From contig NZ_ABIZ01000001.1 in NCBI RefSeq assembly GCF_000172155.1, positions 372,001 to 436,000 of the forward strand: 64,000 bases of DNA, in the 5' to 3' direction. Origin of the DNA: Verrucomicrobium spinosum DSM 4136 = JCM 18804 (GTDB lineage Bacteria; Verrucomicrobiota; Verrucomicrobiia; Verrucomicrobiales; Verrucomicrobiaceae). A program made the translations under genes and the position numbers. This document shows, one piece after another, positions 1-8,300 of this stretch (the first letter of the stretch is position 1; each line of letters begins with the position of its first letter). Below the pieces are notes generated by a model. It worked only from the letters and a program-made list of their open reading frames with translations. It was not told where the DNA came from and made no database searches.

Positions 1-930
1 AGCCTCTTTGATTTCCTGAACCCGGGGTTGCTGGGTTCTGCGGGCTCCTTTGCCGCCCGGGCACGGCAGATGTCCAAGGCCGGCAGCGGCTACGCTCCGT
101 TGCGCAAGCTGGTGCGTCCCTTCATCCTGCGCCGGGTGAAGACGGATCCTGCCATCGCGCCGGACCTCCCGCGCAAGACGGAGATGACCGCCTTCTGCTC
201 GCTTACCAAGCGGCAGGCCCAGCTTTATCAGCGGGTGGTCACCGCGCTGGCCCGGGAGCTGGGGGATACAGAGGATCAGATCCAGCGGCAGGGCGTGATC
301 CTGGCCGCGCTCATGAAGCTCAAGCAGATTTGCAACCATCCTTCCCAGTGGAGCGGTGACAGCCGCTATCTGCCGGCGGACAGCGGCAAGTTCCAGCGTC
401 TGGAGGAGCTCTGCTCCGGCATTGCCGACCGCCAGGAGAAGGTGATCGTCTTCACCCAGTTTAAGGAAATGACCCTGCCGGTGGCGGACTACCTGGCCAC
501 CGTCTTCGGCAGGCCTGGCCTGGTGCTGCATGGCGGCACGGCGGTGGGGAAGCGCGGCCAGCTGGTGGAGGAGTTTCAGAGCCCCGGTGGGCCGCCGTTC
601 TTTGTCATCTCGGTCAAGGCTGGCGGCACCGGATTGACCCTTACGGCCGCCAGTCATGTGATTCATTTCGACCGCTGGTGGAATCCCGCGGTGGAAGACC
701 AGGCGACTGATCGCGCCTACCGCATCGGCCAGACCAAGGCCGTCATGGTCCACAAGTTTGTCTGCCAGGGCACGCTGGAAGAGAAGATCGACGGCATCAT
801 CCGGGAGAAACGCGCTCTGGCGAACGAGATCCTCGGGGGCGAGGGTGATGGGGCCGTGAAGCTCCTGACCGAGATGAGTGATAAAGATCTTGTCGAGTTC
901 CTGCAGTTCCGTGCTATTGGCGCTGAATAA
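1..930 (+). CDS. SNF2-family DEAD/DEAH-box helicase, C-terminal part (5' end outside window)
   Basis: The frame is open from the first base and ends at TAA 928-930, so only the last 309 residues are seen. They hold the end of the SNF2 N-lobe (a LFDFLNPGLLGS segment, then a PFILRRVKTDP block) and the whole helicase C-lobe: motif IV region KVIVFTQFKEM, motif V-like VKAGGTGLTLTAA, and motif VI DQATDRAYRIGQ with its arginine finger. SNF2 ATPases translocate along double-stranded DNA to remodel protein-DNA complexes. The next gene, 18 bp downstream, encodes a SWIM zinc-finger protein, the usual genomic partner of this bacterial SNF2 type, so the two probably work together. The family call is firm; the cellular target is unknown. 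Confidence 0.93.
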   Translation, partial: SLFDFLNPGLLGSAGSFAARARQMSKAGSGYAPLRKLVRPFILRRVKTDPAIAPDLPRKTEMTAFCSLTKRQAQLYQRVVTALARELGDTEDQIQRQGVILAALMKLKQICNHPSQWSGDSRYLPADSGKFQRLEELCSGIADRQEKVIVFTQFKEMTLPVADYLATVFGRPGLVLHGGTAVGKRGQLVEEFQSPGGPPFFVISVKAGGTGLTLTAASHVIHFDRWWNPAVEDQATDRAYRIGQTKAVMVHKFVCQGTLEEKIDGIIREKRALANEILGGEGDGAVKLLTEMSDKDLVEFLQFRAIGAE

Positions 931-948
931 TCTGCCGCCCGCCTGCTC

Positions 949-1866
949 ATGTCCTGGTACTCCTACAGCTACGACAACTACGAAGATCGCGCCGCCGCCA
1001 AGGCGAGGACGAAACGCAAGGTGGATCAGCGCCGCAAAAAAGGCGAACTCCTGGCACCTGTGGTGCCGAAGGCCAAGCTAGGGCTGAGTATCACCTTCTG
1101 GGGGAAGGCTTGGAATCGCAATCTGGAGGCTTACAGTGACTACTCCAACCGCCTCCCACGGGGGCGTACCTACCTGCGTCAGGGAGCGGTGATGGATCTC
1201 GCCATCGAGCAGGGAGAGATCACCAGCACCGTGATGGGGTCAGATCTCTATGAGGTGCGCATCACCGTCAAACCGCTCTTGAAGAACCGGTGGCAGAGTT
1301 TGAAGGAGGCCTGCACAGGCGGCATTGGCTCGCTGGTGGAACTGCTGGGAGGCAAGCTGAGTGACCAGATCCTGCAGCAGGTGACGGATCCCCAACAGGG
1401 TTTGTTTCCGGCGCCCAAGGAAATTCTCATCACCTGCTCGTGCCCGGACTACGCAGGCCTCTGCAAGCATGCTGCCGCCACTCTTTATGGGGTGAGTTGC
1501 CGGCTTGATGATGACCCTGCACTCTTCTTCAAGTTGCGCGGGGTGGATGCAGCAGAGCTCATTGGCACGAGTGCTGTGGACGCGGTCCATGCGCTGACGG
1601 CAGTGGATGCGGATGCGCAGGAAGGGGTGATTGGTGCTGCGGATTTGTCCGACGTGTTTGGCATCGACTTGGGCAATCTGGAAATCCCCGATGGGCTGCT
1701 GGATGCGGCACCTGCGGCGGGGCCGAGGGCCGGAGCGAAGGTGCCGCCCAAGAAGAAGGTGGAGACCAGGAAAATTGTCAGAAAAAAGGCTGCCAGCAAG
1801 AAAGTGGCGAAAAAAGCAAAAAAAGCCGTCACAAAGAAGAGCGCGGTCAAAAAGAAGAAGGCATAG
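949..1866 (+). CDS. SWIM zinc-finger protein with lysine-rich tail
   Basis: This 305-aa protein carries a SWIM finger of form CxCx6CxH (C163, C165, C172, H174), which binds zinc and is thought to contact DNA or protein. The N-terminal part matches the fold usually found before SWIM fingers in SNF2-linked proteins. The last ~45 residues are almost only Lys, Ala, Val and Arg (KKVAKKAKKAVTKK type), like histone H1 tails, and suggest nonspecific DNA binding. It lies 18 bp after the SNF2 gene and is probably co-transcribed. There is no clear Shine-Dalgarno before the ATG. An alternative start inside is unlikely because conserved aromatic residues begin at the first Met. Confidence 0.88.
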   Translation: MSWYSYSYDNYEDRAAAKARTKRKVDQRRKKGELLAPVVPKAKLGLSITFWGKAWNRNLEAYSDYSNRLPRGRTYLRQGAVMDLAIEQGEITSTVMGSDLYEVRITVKPLLKNRWQSLKEACTGGIGSLVELLGGKLSDQILQQVTDPQQGLFPAPKEILITCSCPDYAGLCKHAAATLYGVSCRLDDDPALFFKLRGVDAAELIGTSAVDAVHALTAVDADAQEGVIGAADLSDVFGIDLGNLEIPDGLLDAAPAAGPRAGAKVPPKKKVETRKIVRKKAASKKVAKKAKKAVTKKSAVKKKKA

Positions 1867-1917
1867 GGACGTGGGCAACTCAGCCCACTCTGCTCCGTAC
1901 TTCTTTTTGATCGTCTT

Positions 1918-2688
1918 ATGAAAGCTCTTCTGTCCGCATGGCTCGGTCTGGTCTTGGCCCCGACATTGTTTGCGGTGGATCCTCCGCCGAAGCTGAGCGT
2001 GGACCTCACAGGCAACGGGATGTCGCAGACTTATACCGTGGAACTGAGCCGGTCGAATCCAGATTCCGATTTCGAATCCGCCGTGCTCAAGGCGGGCAAG
2101 GAATCCATCCCGTTGGGCAAGGATTTTACCGGCTTTACCGTCGCCCTGGAGGCTCACCGTGTCTCGGGGGATCAACCGGCCAAGGTCTTGGAAGTCACGG
2201 CCGAGGGGGACAGCGACTACCTTGTTCGCTACTTCTTCGCCATGGTGAACGGCCAGCTCAAACAAGTGGGCAAGGTGAAAGGCCAGGGGGATCTGAAGGT
2301 GCCGGGGAACGGCACGTTGATCGCCACGGACTGGATGGGTTTCTGGATGAAGACAGAGAAGTACGTCTTTGGCAAGGATCTGACCCTCACCCAGATCCCG
2401 CAGGAGTTTTATTCACTGGCCATTGAGGAAACTTCCGGCATCGAGGGCACGGTGGTGACCTCCTTTCCTGTGTATCAGACGCGCGATGGGAAGACGGTGC
2501 TCGCCAACACTCGCAAGGGCAGCAAGTTCCGCGTGTTGCTCTGGGATCCCTCATCAGCGAAGCCCGGCGATGACATCGAGCTCATGGGGAACCAATGGTA
2601 TTTAATCCGCACGGAAAGCGGTTTCACCGGCTGGGTTCGAGCCAAGTACCTGGAGATGGAGTTTGCCGAGCTGCCTTGGGCAGGGTGA
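1918..2688 (+). CDS. Secreted protein with C-terminal SH3-like domain
   Basis: A 256-aa protein with a Sec signal peptide (MKALLSAWLGLVLAPTLFA, cleavage near residue 19). The middle is a beta-rich region of no recognised family. The last ~75 residues resemble a bacterial SH3 domain: VYQTRDGKTV, a strand pair, then NQWYLIRTESGFTGWVRAKYLE, the typical GWV closing motif. Bacterial SH3 domains often bind cell-wall peptides or other proteins outside the membrane. It starts 51 bp after the SWIM gene, may be in the same transcript, and has no obvious functional link to it. The export and SH3 calls are good; the role is unknown. Confidence 0.75.
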   Translation: MKALLSAWLGLVLAPTLFAVDPPPKLSVDLTGNGMSQTYTVELSRSNPDSDFESAVLKAGKESIPLGKDFTGFTVALEAHRVSGDQPAKVLEVTAEGDSDYLVRYFFAMVNGQLKQVGKVKGQGDLKVPGNGTLIATDWMGFWMKTEKYVFGKDLTLTQIPQEFYSLAIEETSGIEGTVVTSFPVYQTRDGKTVLANTRKGSKFRVLLWDPSSAKPGDDIELMGNQWYLIRTESGFTGWVRAKYLEMEFAELPWAG

Positions 2689-2835
2689 CGCTTTCCCAGA
2701 CAGGATTAACAAGATGAGGGTGGGGAGATTCTTGCCGGGTTGACGCGAAACGCAGTCATGCTGGAGGGTTTCCCCTACGGTTTCGTTGCGCATTCTCCTT
2801 TTCTTCGGTTGTTTTAGGGGGAACTTCTCCCGACA

Positions 2836-3057
2836 ATGCTGACTGCCTTAGCCATCGAATAGGAAGCCCTGGAACTCTCTGAACCCGAGCGTGCTGTGCT
2901 TGCAGGCCGGTTGTTTGCGAGTTTGGCTCTCTCACCGGCGAAACTGAAGAAATCTTGGGCCGCCGAGGCGCAGTTTCGTTTTCAGGCATTCAAAAGAGGT
3001 GAGATGGTCGCTTTAGACGGGCCAGAAACGCTCAACGCCCTCAAGAGGCGGTTTTAA
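2836..3057 (+). pseudogene. Antitoxin of the putative addiction-module family (PF09720-like), premature stop
   Basis: Reading from ATG 2836 gives eight residues, an in-frame TAG at 2860-2862, then 64 further codons without interruption to TAA 3055-3057. The conceptual 73-residue product has the marks of the short unstable-antitoxin family (TIGR02574/PF09720): an N-terminal helix ALELSEPERAVLAGRLFASL, a central SWAAEAQFRFQAFKRGE with the conserved W and E, and a C-terminal LNALKRRF. Family members are about 70-75 residues, so the length fits. The stop codon makes it a likely pseudogene, unless it is read from an internal start. The family call rests on pattern recognition only. Confidence 0.6.
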
Positions 3058-3064
3058 AAATGAG

Positions 3065-3130
3065 ATGGCGGTGATTGGACATTTGAGAGGTGTTCCAGCT
3101 TCGTTGCACGAGCGTGCACCTCAGACTTGA
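3065..3130 (+). pseudogene. Possible C-terminal scrap of a ParE-type toxin
   Basis: Starting 8 bp after the antitoxin pseudogene, one frame encodes MAVIGHLRGVPASLHER and then stops. This resembles the final strand and basic end of ParE/RelE-type toxins (pattern V-A-V-x-H-x-R-x-x-P). In intact loci of this family a toxin of ~95 residues follows the antitoxin. Here about 75 residues appear to be deleted. The match is short, so this is an inference supported mainly by position. Confidence 0.3.
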
Positions 3131-3187
3131 GGCGGATCTGGATCTCTTGCCTGAAGATGGCGGACACAGGCCTACGACGTGATGGGT

Positions 3188-3530
3188 CTACCGCTCCGCG
3201 GTAGAATATCTGGTCTGACTACCATGGGTTGCACTCGCTACGCTCGTTTCACCCATGGCTACTCGTGGCGAACCCTTCGGGTTCAATGCCTATTGGTGAA
3301 TTAGGTAGCGTGGTGTGTTCTCCTCTCTGGGGAATACTGCGAGCAAAGGGAGAAGCTACACTGTTCTCAAAGCATGCGGAATTGAGGTTTTGACCACCGC
3401 CATGCCGACTGCCTGACGCATCACCTGCATTCGAACCCGGAGGGTTCACCCATCCTTAGCCATGGGTCGGCCGAGTGTAGCGAGGACTACCCATGGTGCG
3501 GTCGTCTGTAATTCTACCGCGGAGCGGTAG
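3188..3530. repeat. Three-hairpin repeat cassette, inverted pair (copy 1)
   Basis: The left arm (3188-3284) carries three palindromes in order: CTACCGCTCCGCGGTAG, a CCATGGGT...ACCCATGG stem enclosing CACTCGCTACGCTCG, and GAACCCTTCGGGTTC. The right arm (3433-3530) has the same three in reverse order and on the opposite strand: GAACCCGGAGGGTTC, CCATGGGT...ACCCATGG, CTACCGCGGAGCGGTAG. A ~150-bp spacer separates the arms. A second cassette lies at 29372-29615. The arrangement resembles paired REP/BIME elements, but no associated transposase is in the window. Confidence 0.85.
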
Positions 3531-3671
3531 GCCCATTGCGTTGCTTGCCGCAGACGGTTTTTGCCGATGAAACGTCGCCCGAGGCTTGCTGCATCGCACG
3601 TTCTTGCCGCCACCACTGCCTTGTGCAGCACCCATCATCTATTCGATGATGGGTGCTGTCATGTTGGGAAA

Positions 3672-4367
3672 CTACTTTTTCGCCACGCCCTTGATGCTGA
3701 AGTCATCGTACTGGACGTCCACGGGGTTCGTGGTAAGACTGATCAAGGTCTTGCTTTCGTGGGCGATGCCCTCGGACTTGAACTTGCCCACGGACTTGCC
3801 GTCCAACAGCACTTCGATTTCATCGCCCAGGGTGCGGGCGGTCAGGGTGTGCCAGTCTTGCAGAGTCAGCTTTACGGGGAAGCTCTTGTTCTTGGTCTTG
3901 AGGAACTCTTTTTCCTCGGCGCTCAGGCCGCCTGGCTCTTTCTTCTTGGCGTAGATGTCATTGCGGAAGTTGCCGGTCTTGGCGTCGCCGATGTTCACCG
4001 CAGTGGGGCTCACATTGACGTTGCAGATGTGGCCGGCGTGAGAACCCTTGAAGGTCTTGTCATCGAACCAGAGATTGAAGCTCTTGGCCTTGTCGCTGGT
4101 GTAGCGGAACTTCACGTTCACTTCCAGGTCCTTCTCGGGTTCAATCACCACGTTGTCCACGGCGGAGTGGTCGGAACCCTCGGGCGTGATGCCCTGAAGC
4201 ACGCCGTCTTTCACCACGCTGCCGCTCTTGTAATGACCCCAGCGTTTGCCGAAGCCGTCTTTGGCGAAGTCGTCAGCGAAGATGGTGCGGCTGTAGGTGC
4301 CAGAGTCCTGGGCCAGGGCGGAGGCAGCAGTGAGGGTGGCGAGGAGCAGGGGAAGGCAGGATTTCAT
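3672..4367 (-). CDS. Secreted DUF1080/LamG-like protein
   Basis: A 231-aa protein with a signal peptide (MKSCLPLLLATLTAASALA). After it comes a single jelly-roll-like beta domain: IFADDFAKDGFGKRWGHYKSGSVVKDGVLQ near the N-terminus, a central NLWFDDKTFKG, then LTLQDWHTLTARTLGDEIEVLLDG and a terminal VQYDDFSIKG. This pattern is shared by DUF1080 (3-keto-disaccharide hydrolase) and LamG-like carbohydrate-binding folds, which are very common as secreted proteins in Planctomycetes and Verrucomicrobia. The start at 4367 is chosen because it places the signal peptide at the N-terminus; the longer frame upstream adds 24 residues of no such character. The substrate is unknown. Confidence 0.75.
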   Translation of the reverse strand: MKSCLPLLLATLTAASALAQDSGTYSRTIFADDFAKDGFGKRWGHYKSGSVVKDGVLQGITPEGSDHSAVDNVVIEPEKDLEVNVKFRYTSDKAKSFNLWFDDKTFKGSHAGHICNVNVSPTAVNIGDAKTGNFRNDIYAKKKEPGGLSAEEKEFLKTKNKSFPVKLTLQDWHTLTARTLGDEIEVLLDGKSVGKFKSEGIAHESKTLISLTTNPVDVQYDDFSIKGVAKK

Positions 4368-4493
4368 CTTGAATTGTAGTAGCAGACCTGAAGCTGGATG
4401 TGCGTCGACTGGAGCCATTAACGAGGCGCTCACTGGCAATCCTGCATCGGTCCTCAGATTTAGAGCGCATCCGACAGAGGTCTCGACAGGGCT

Positions 4494-4910
4494 TCAATCT
4501 TCAAAGGGATTGATCACCTGGACTCCCGTGTGTTGAAAGTCTACAGTGTTGCGGGTTACAATATCGAGGCCATGTCGCAAGGCAGTTGCTGCAATTTGGC
4601 CGTCGAGTGACGGCAAGGCCCTCCCAGTTGACTCCATGTTGGCTTTCAATTGCCCCCATATGTGTGCGGTACTGACATTGAATGCCAGAATGCGCCCTTT
4701 CATCGCCTCGCAAACTGCCTGAAGCCAATGATGAAGCTTGGCCTTCTTTGTTCCGTCGGAGAGCCGTTCGATTCCGCGGCGTATCTCCCCAATCGTGACA
4801 GCACTGAGATAGATGCTGGATTCATGTGCGCGCAGCCAAGAAACCACCTTGGGGTCAGGCTTCGCGCGCAGTGGTTCGCAATAGACGTTGGTGTCTACCA
4901 GATAATTCAC
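4494..4910 (-). CDS. vapC: VapC-type PIN-domain ribonuclease toxin
   Basis: A 138-aa PIN domain protein of the FitB/VapC type. It starts MNYLVDTNVYCE with the first metal-binding Asp (D6), followed by TIGEIRRGI (E42), SLDGQIAATAL (D103) and a final acidic residue in TRNTVDFQ (D124). These four acids coordinate Mg in PIN nucleases, which cut RNA, often initiator tRNA or rRNA. Its ATG overlaps the end of the antitoxin gene by 4 bp (ATGA), indicating translational coupling. Base composition is visibly less GC-rich than the neighbours, which fits transfer. All key residues are present, so it is probably active and held in check by VapB. Confidence 0.9.
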   Translation of the reverse strand: MNYLVDTNVYCEPLRAKPDPKVVSWLRAHESSIYLSAVTIGEIRRGIERLSDGTKKAKLHHWLQAVCEAMKGRILAFNVSTAHIWGQLKANMESTGRALPSLDGQIAATALRHGLDIVTRNTVDFQHTGVQVINPFED

Positions 4911-5149
4911 AGTCCAAGCGGTCTCGTGTCGTCTTTGTCCCGGTCGGGAAGTTCAAATTCAGCCGGGCACGCCAACAGTAGGTCGATCAGACCGTGATTG
5001 GCGGGTTTGGAGATGCGTCGGAGGGTGATGGTTTCGGCGTCTTCGATTTCAATCTCAAAATCGTCTCCTGGAGACAGGTGCAATTCTTCCCGGATCGCAG
5101 CAGGAAGTGCGATATGGCCCTTGGGAGACATCACGGTCGTCATGGTCAT
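4907..5149 (-). CDS. vapB: VapB-type antitoxin, AbrB/SpoVT fold
   Basis: An 80-aa protein whose N-terminal half is a swapped-hairpin AbrB DNA-binding domain: VMSPKGHIALPAAIREELHLSPGDDFEIEIEDAETITLR. The C-terminal half (PAEFELPDRDKDDTRPLGL) is acidic and proline-rich, as expected for the flexible segment that wraps the PIN toxin. The start at 5149 is preferred because GAGG lies 9 nt upstream, one of the few clear Shine-Dalgarno sites in the window; an ATG at 5158 directly abuts that sequence. AbrB-type antitoxins repress their own operon, so the operator is probably in the 5150-5190 region. Confidence 0.88.
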   Translation of the reverse strand: MTMTTVMSPKGHIALPAAIREELHLSPGDDFEIEIEDAETITLRRISKPANHGLIDLLLACPAEFELPDRDKDDTRPLGL

Positions 5150-5392
5150 AGGGATCATCCTCTCTACGCTTGATGCCGTCAAGTGCCCAAGGAAGAAGAC
5201 CGGGAGCCCCGGGAGCCGCTTGACGTGTGTCGATCTCGGTTTCTCCCAGAAGTCCGCAACTGCGAAGAAAGGGGCATTCCGACGGGTCCCTTTGACACCC
5301 CTGATTTTTCGTCACCTCGGGACATCCCCGGTTGATAATCTTGCCCCGCCTTGTGCGTATGGGGTAGGCTCTTCATTCACCCATTCCATCGC

Positions 5393-8300
5393 ATGAGAAA
5401 ACTCACTTTCTGGCTGGGAGTGGCTTTGACGGCGTCTCTGACGTCCGCCTTTGCCGCCGACAGCAAATCGAAAACGATCGTCCTGATTGCTGGCAAGCAG
5501 TCCCATGGCCCCGGTCAGCACGAACACAACGCCGGCGTGCAGTTGCTGGCCAAGTGCCTCAAGGACGCAGGCACCCAGGCTGACATCAAGGTGCACCTGA
5601 ATGCTGACTGGCCCTCTTCGGAGGAGCTGGGCAAGGCGGACACCATCCTCATCTACTCGGATGGCGGCGGGGGGCATCCCGCGTTGCAAGGCGATCATCT
5701 TCAACAGCTTGACAAGGAGATGAAGCGTGGCGCGGGCTTTGTGGCGCTGCATTACGCGGTGGAGCCGACCACAGACAAGGGCAACAAGGAGTTCATCGAG
5801 TGGATGGGCGGCTGCTTCGAGACCCATTGGAGCGTGAACCCGCACTGGGACGCGAACTTCAAGGAGTTCCCCAAGCACCCGGTGGCCAATGGGGTGAAGC
5901 CCTTCACCACCAATGACGAGTGGTACTTCCACATGCGCTTCCGCCCGAACATGAAGGGGGTGACCCCGGTGTTGAGCGACATTCCGCCAGACACCACGAT
6001 GAAGCGTCCGGACGGTCCGCACAGCGGCAATCCGACGGTGCGTGAAGAGGTGGCCAACAAGAAACCGCAGCACGTGGCCTGGGCAGCCGAGCGGGATGGC
6101 GGCGGTCGAGGCTTCGGTTTCACCGGCGGTCACTATCACAAGGGCTGGGGCAATGACGACCAGCGCAAGCTGGTGCTCAATGCCATTCTCTGGAGCGCCA
6201 AGATCGATGTCCCCGCCGAGGGCGTGATTTCCAAGGTGACGGAAGAAGATCTCAAAGCCAACCTGGACCCCAAGCCCGGACAGGGCCTGCCGGAAAAAAA
6301 GCCTGAACCCAAGCCAGCCGTAGCACCTGCCAAGCCCGCCGCCACCAGCGCGGTGGAGCCCAAGGCGCTCTTTCGCCGTGAGATCGGCAAGGCGGATGGC
6401 TTGGTGGAAGTGAAGGTGGATCTGAAAGGCGCGAAGGAACTGTATCTGGTGGTCACGGAAGGCTCAGACGGCATTGCCGCTGACTGGACCGACTGGGTGG
6501 AGCCCACCCTGGTGACTGCGGACGGCAAGCGCACCAAGCTCACCGAGGTGAAGATCAAAAAGTCCAGCACCGGCTGGGGGAACATCGGCATCAATCGCAA
6601 TGTCAGCGGCGGCACCCTGCGGCTGGAGAGCACTCCCGCGGGGCAGTCCCTGCAGGGCTTCGGCACCCATTCGAACTCTCTCATCGGATTCGACCTCCCC
6701 GAGGGGACGGTCGCCTTTGAAGGCAAGGTTGGTATTGACGAAGGCGGCACCAAACAAGGCGGGCAAAACAAGATTGTGGCCCGTGTTTTCACCAGCGAGC
6801 CTCCGGCTCCCATGATGGCCAGCAAGGGCACCGGCGGGGCCGAGAAGGAATATGGCGTACAGGACGCTCAGGATCAGATGCGCGGGTTCAAGACCCCTGA
6901 GGGCCTGGAGGCCGCGCTCTTCGCCGTGGAGCCCCAGATCCAGAACCCGACCAACCTCGACATCGATCCGCAGGGCCGCGTGTGGGCGGTGGAATCCGTG
7001 AACTACCGCTCCAGCATGAAGCCCTGGGGCATTCTGCGTGAAGCCGGGGACCGTGTGGTCATCCTGACCCAGCAGAAGGGCGACGGCGTGGCTGGCGAGA
7101 AGACCTTCTACCAGAGCCGTGAGCTCACCAACGCCCTGGGCATCTGCGTGCTCCCCCAGGAAAAGGGCACCAAGGTCATCGTGAGTGCCTCCCCCAACAT
7201 CTGGCTCCTGACCGATGCGGATGGCGACGACGTGGCGGAGAAGGCCGAGAAGATCTTCATGGTCGGCGGAAACTTTGACCACGATCACAATGCGCACGCC
7301 ATCGTCTTCGGACCCGATGGCAAATTCTACTTCAACTTCGGCAACGAAGGGCGCGAGCTCAAGTGGCCCGACGGCTCCCGGGTGAAGGACAATCTGGGCA
7401 ACGACATCTCAGACCAGGGCAAGCCCTACCGTCAGGGCATGATCTTCCGTTGCGATATCGATCTGGGCACGGCCAAGGCCACCAATGTGGAGACGCTCGG
7501 TCACAACTTCCGCAACAACTATGAAGTGTGCGTGGATTCTTTCGGCGGCATGTGGCAGTCCGACAACGATGACGACGGCAACAAGGGCGTCCGCATCAAT
7601 GCCATCCTGGACTATGGCAGCTACGGCTACACCGATGAGATCACCGGTGCCGGGTGGCGCACTCCTCGAACCAACATCGAGACTGAGGTCCCCCTGATGC
7701 ACTGGCACCAGAATGACCCGGGCACCATCCCGAACCTGCTCCAGACCGGCGGCGGTTCCCCCACGGGCATCCTCATCAATGAGGGGAAACTCCTGGGCAA
7801 GACGTTTGAAAACCAGCTCATTCACTGCGACGCTGGCCCCCGCACGGTGCGGGCGTATCCGGTGAAGAAGGTCGGTGCCGGTTACACCGCAGAGATGGTG
7901 GACATCCTCACCACGGACGACAACTGGTACCGCCCTGCGGACGTGGCCATCGCTCCAGACGGTTCCTTGTTTGTCGCTGACTGGTATGACCCGGGTGTGG
8001 GTGGCCACAACATGGGCGACAACGTGGCGGAAAAGATCCGCGGTCGCGTTTACCGCGTGGCCCCGAAGGGCAATGCGTATCAAGTCCCCGCCAAGGTGGA
8101 CTTCAACAGCGCGGTCGGTTGCGCCGAGGCATTGAAGTCGCCGAACAACAGCACCCGCTATGTGGCCTATGTGAAACTGCAAGCTCTGGGTGCCAAGGCG
8201 GAAGATGTCCTGCAGGCTCTCTGGAAATCGGACGACGCGGTGATCCGCGCCCGTGCCTTCCACCTGCTGCTGCGCCTGCCCGGCCAGCATGAAAAATGGC

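Larger units (their letters stand above)
2689..3671. other. Gene-poor stretch: decayed toxin-antitoxin remnant plus hairpin repeat
   Basis: About 980 bp without an intact gene. From left to right it holds a short AT-richer segment with one copy of an ACAGGATTAACAAGAT-type repeat, an antitoxin pseudogene, a small scrap of a possible ParE toxin, and a 340-bp inverted pair of three-hairpin repeats. These are listed separately. Confidence 0.7.

Noticed and set aside
3561-4379. 272-codon plus-strand frame opposite the DUF1080-like gene
   Set aside because: The minus-strand product has a signal peptide and family pattern; the plus-strand product has neither.
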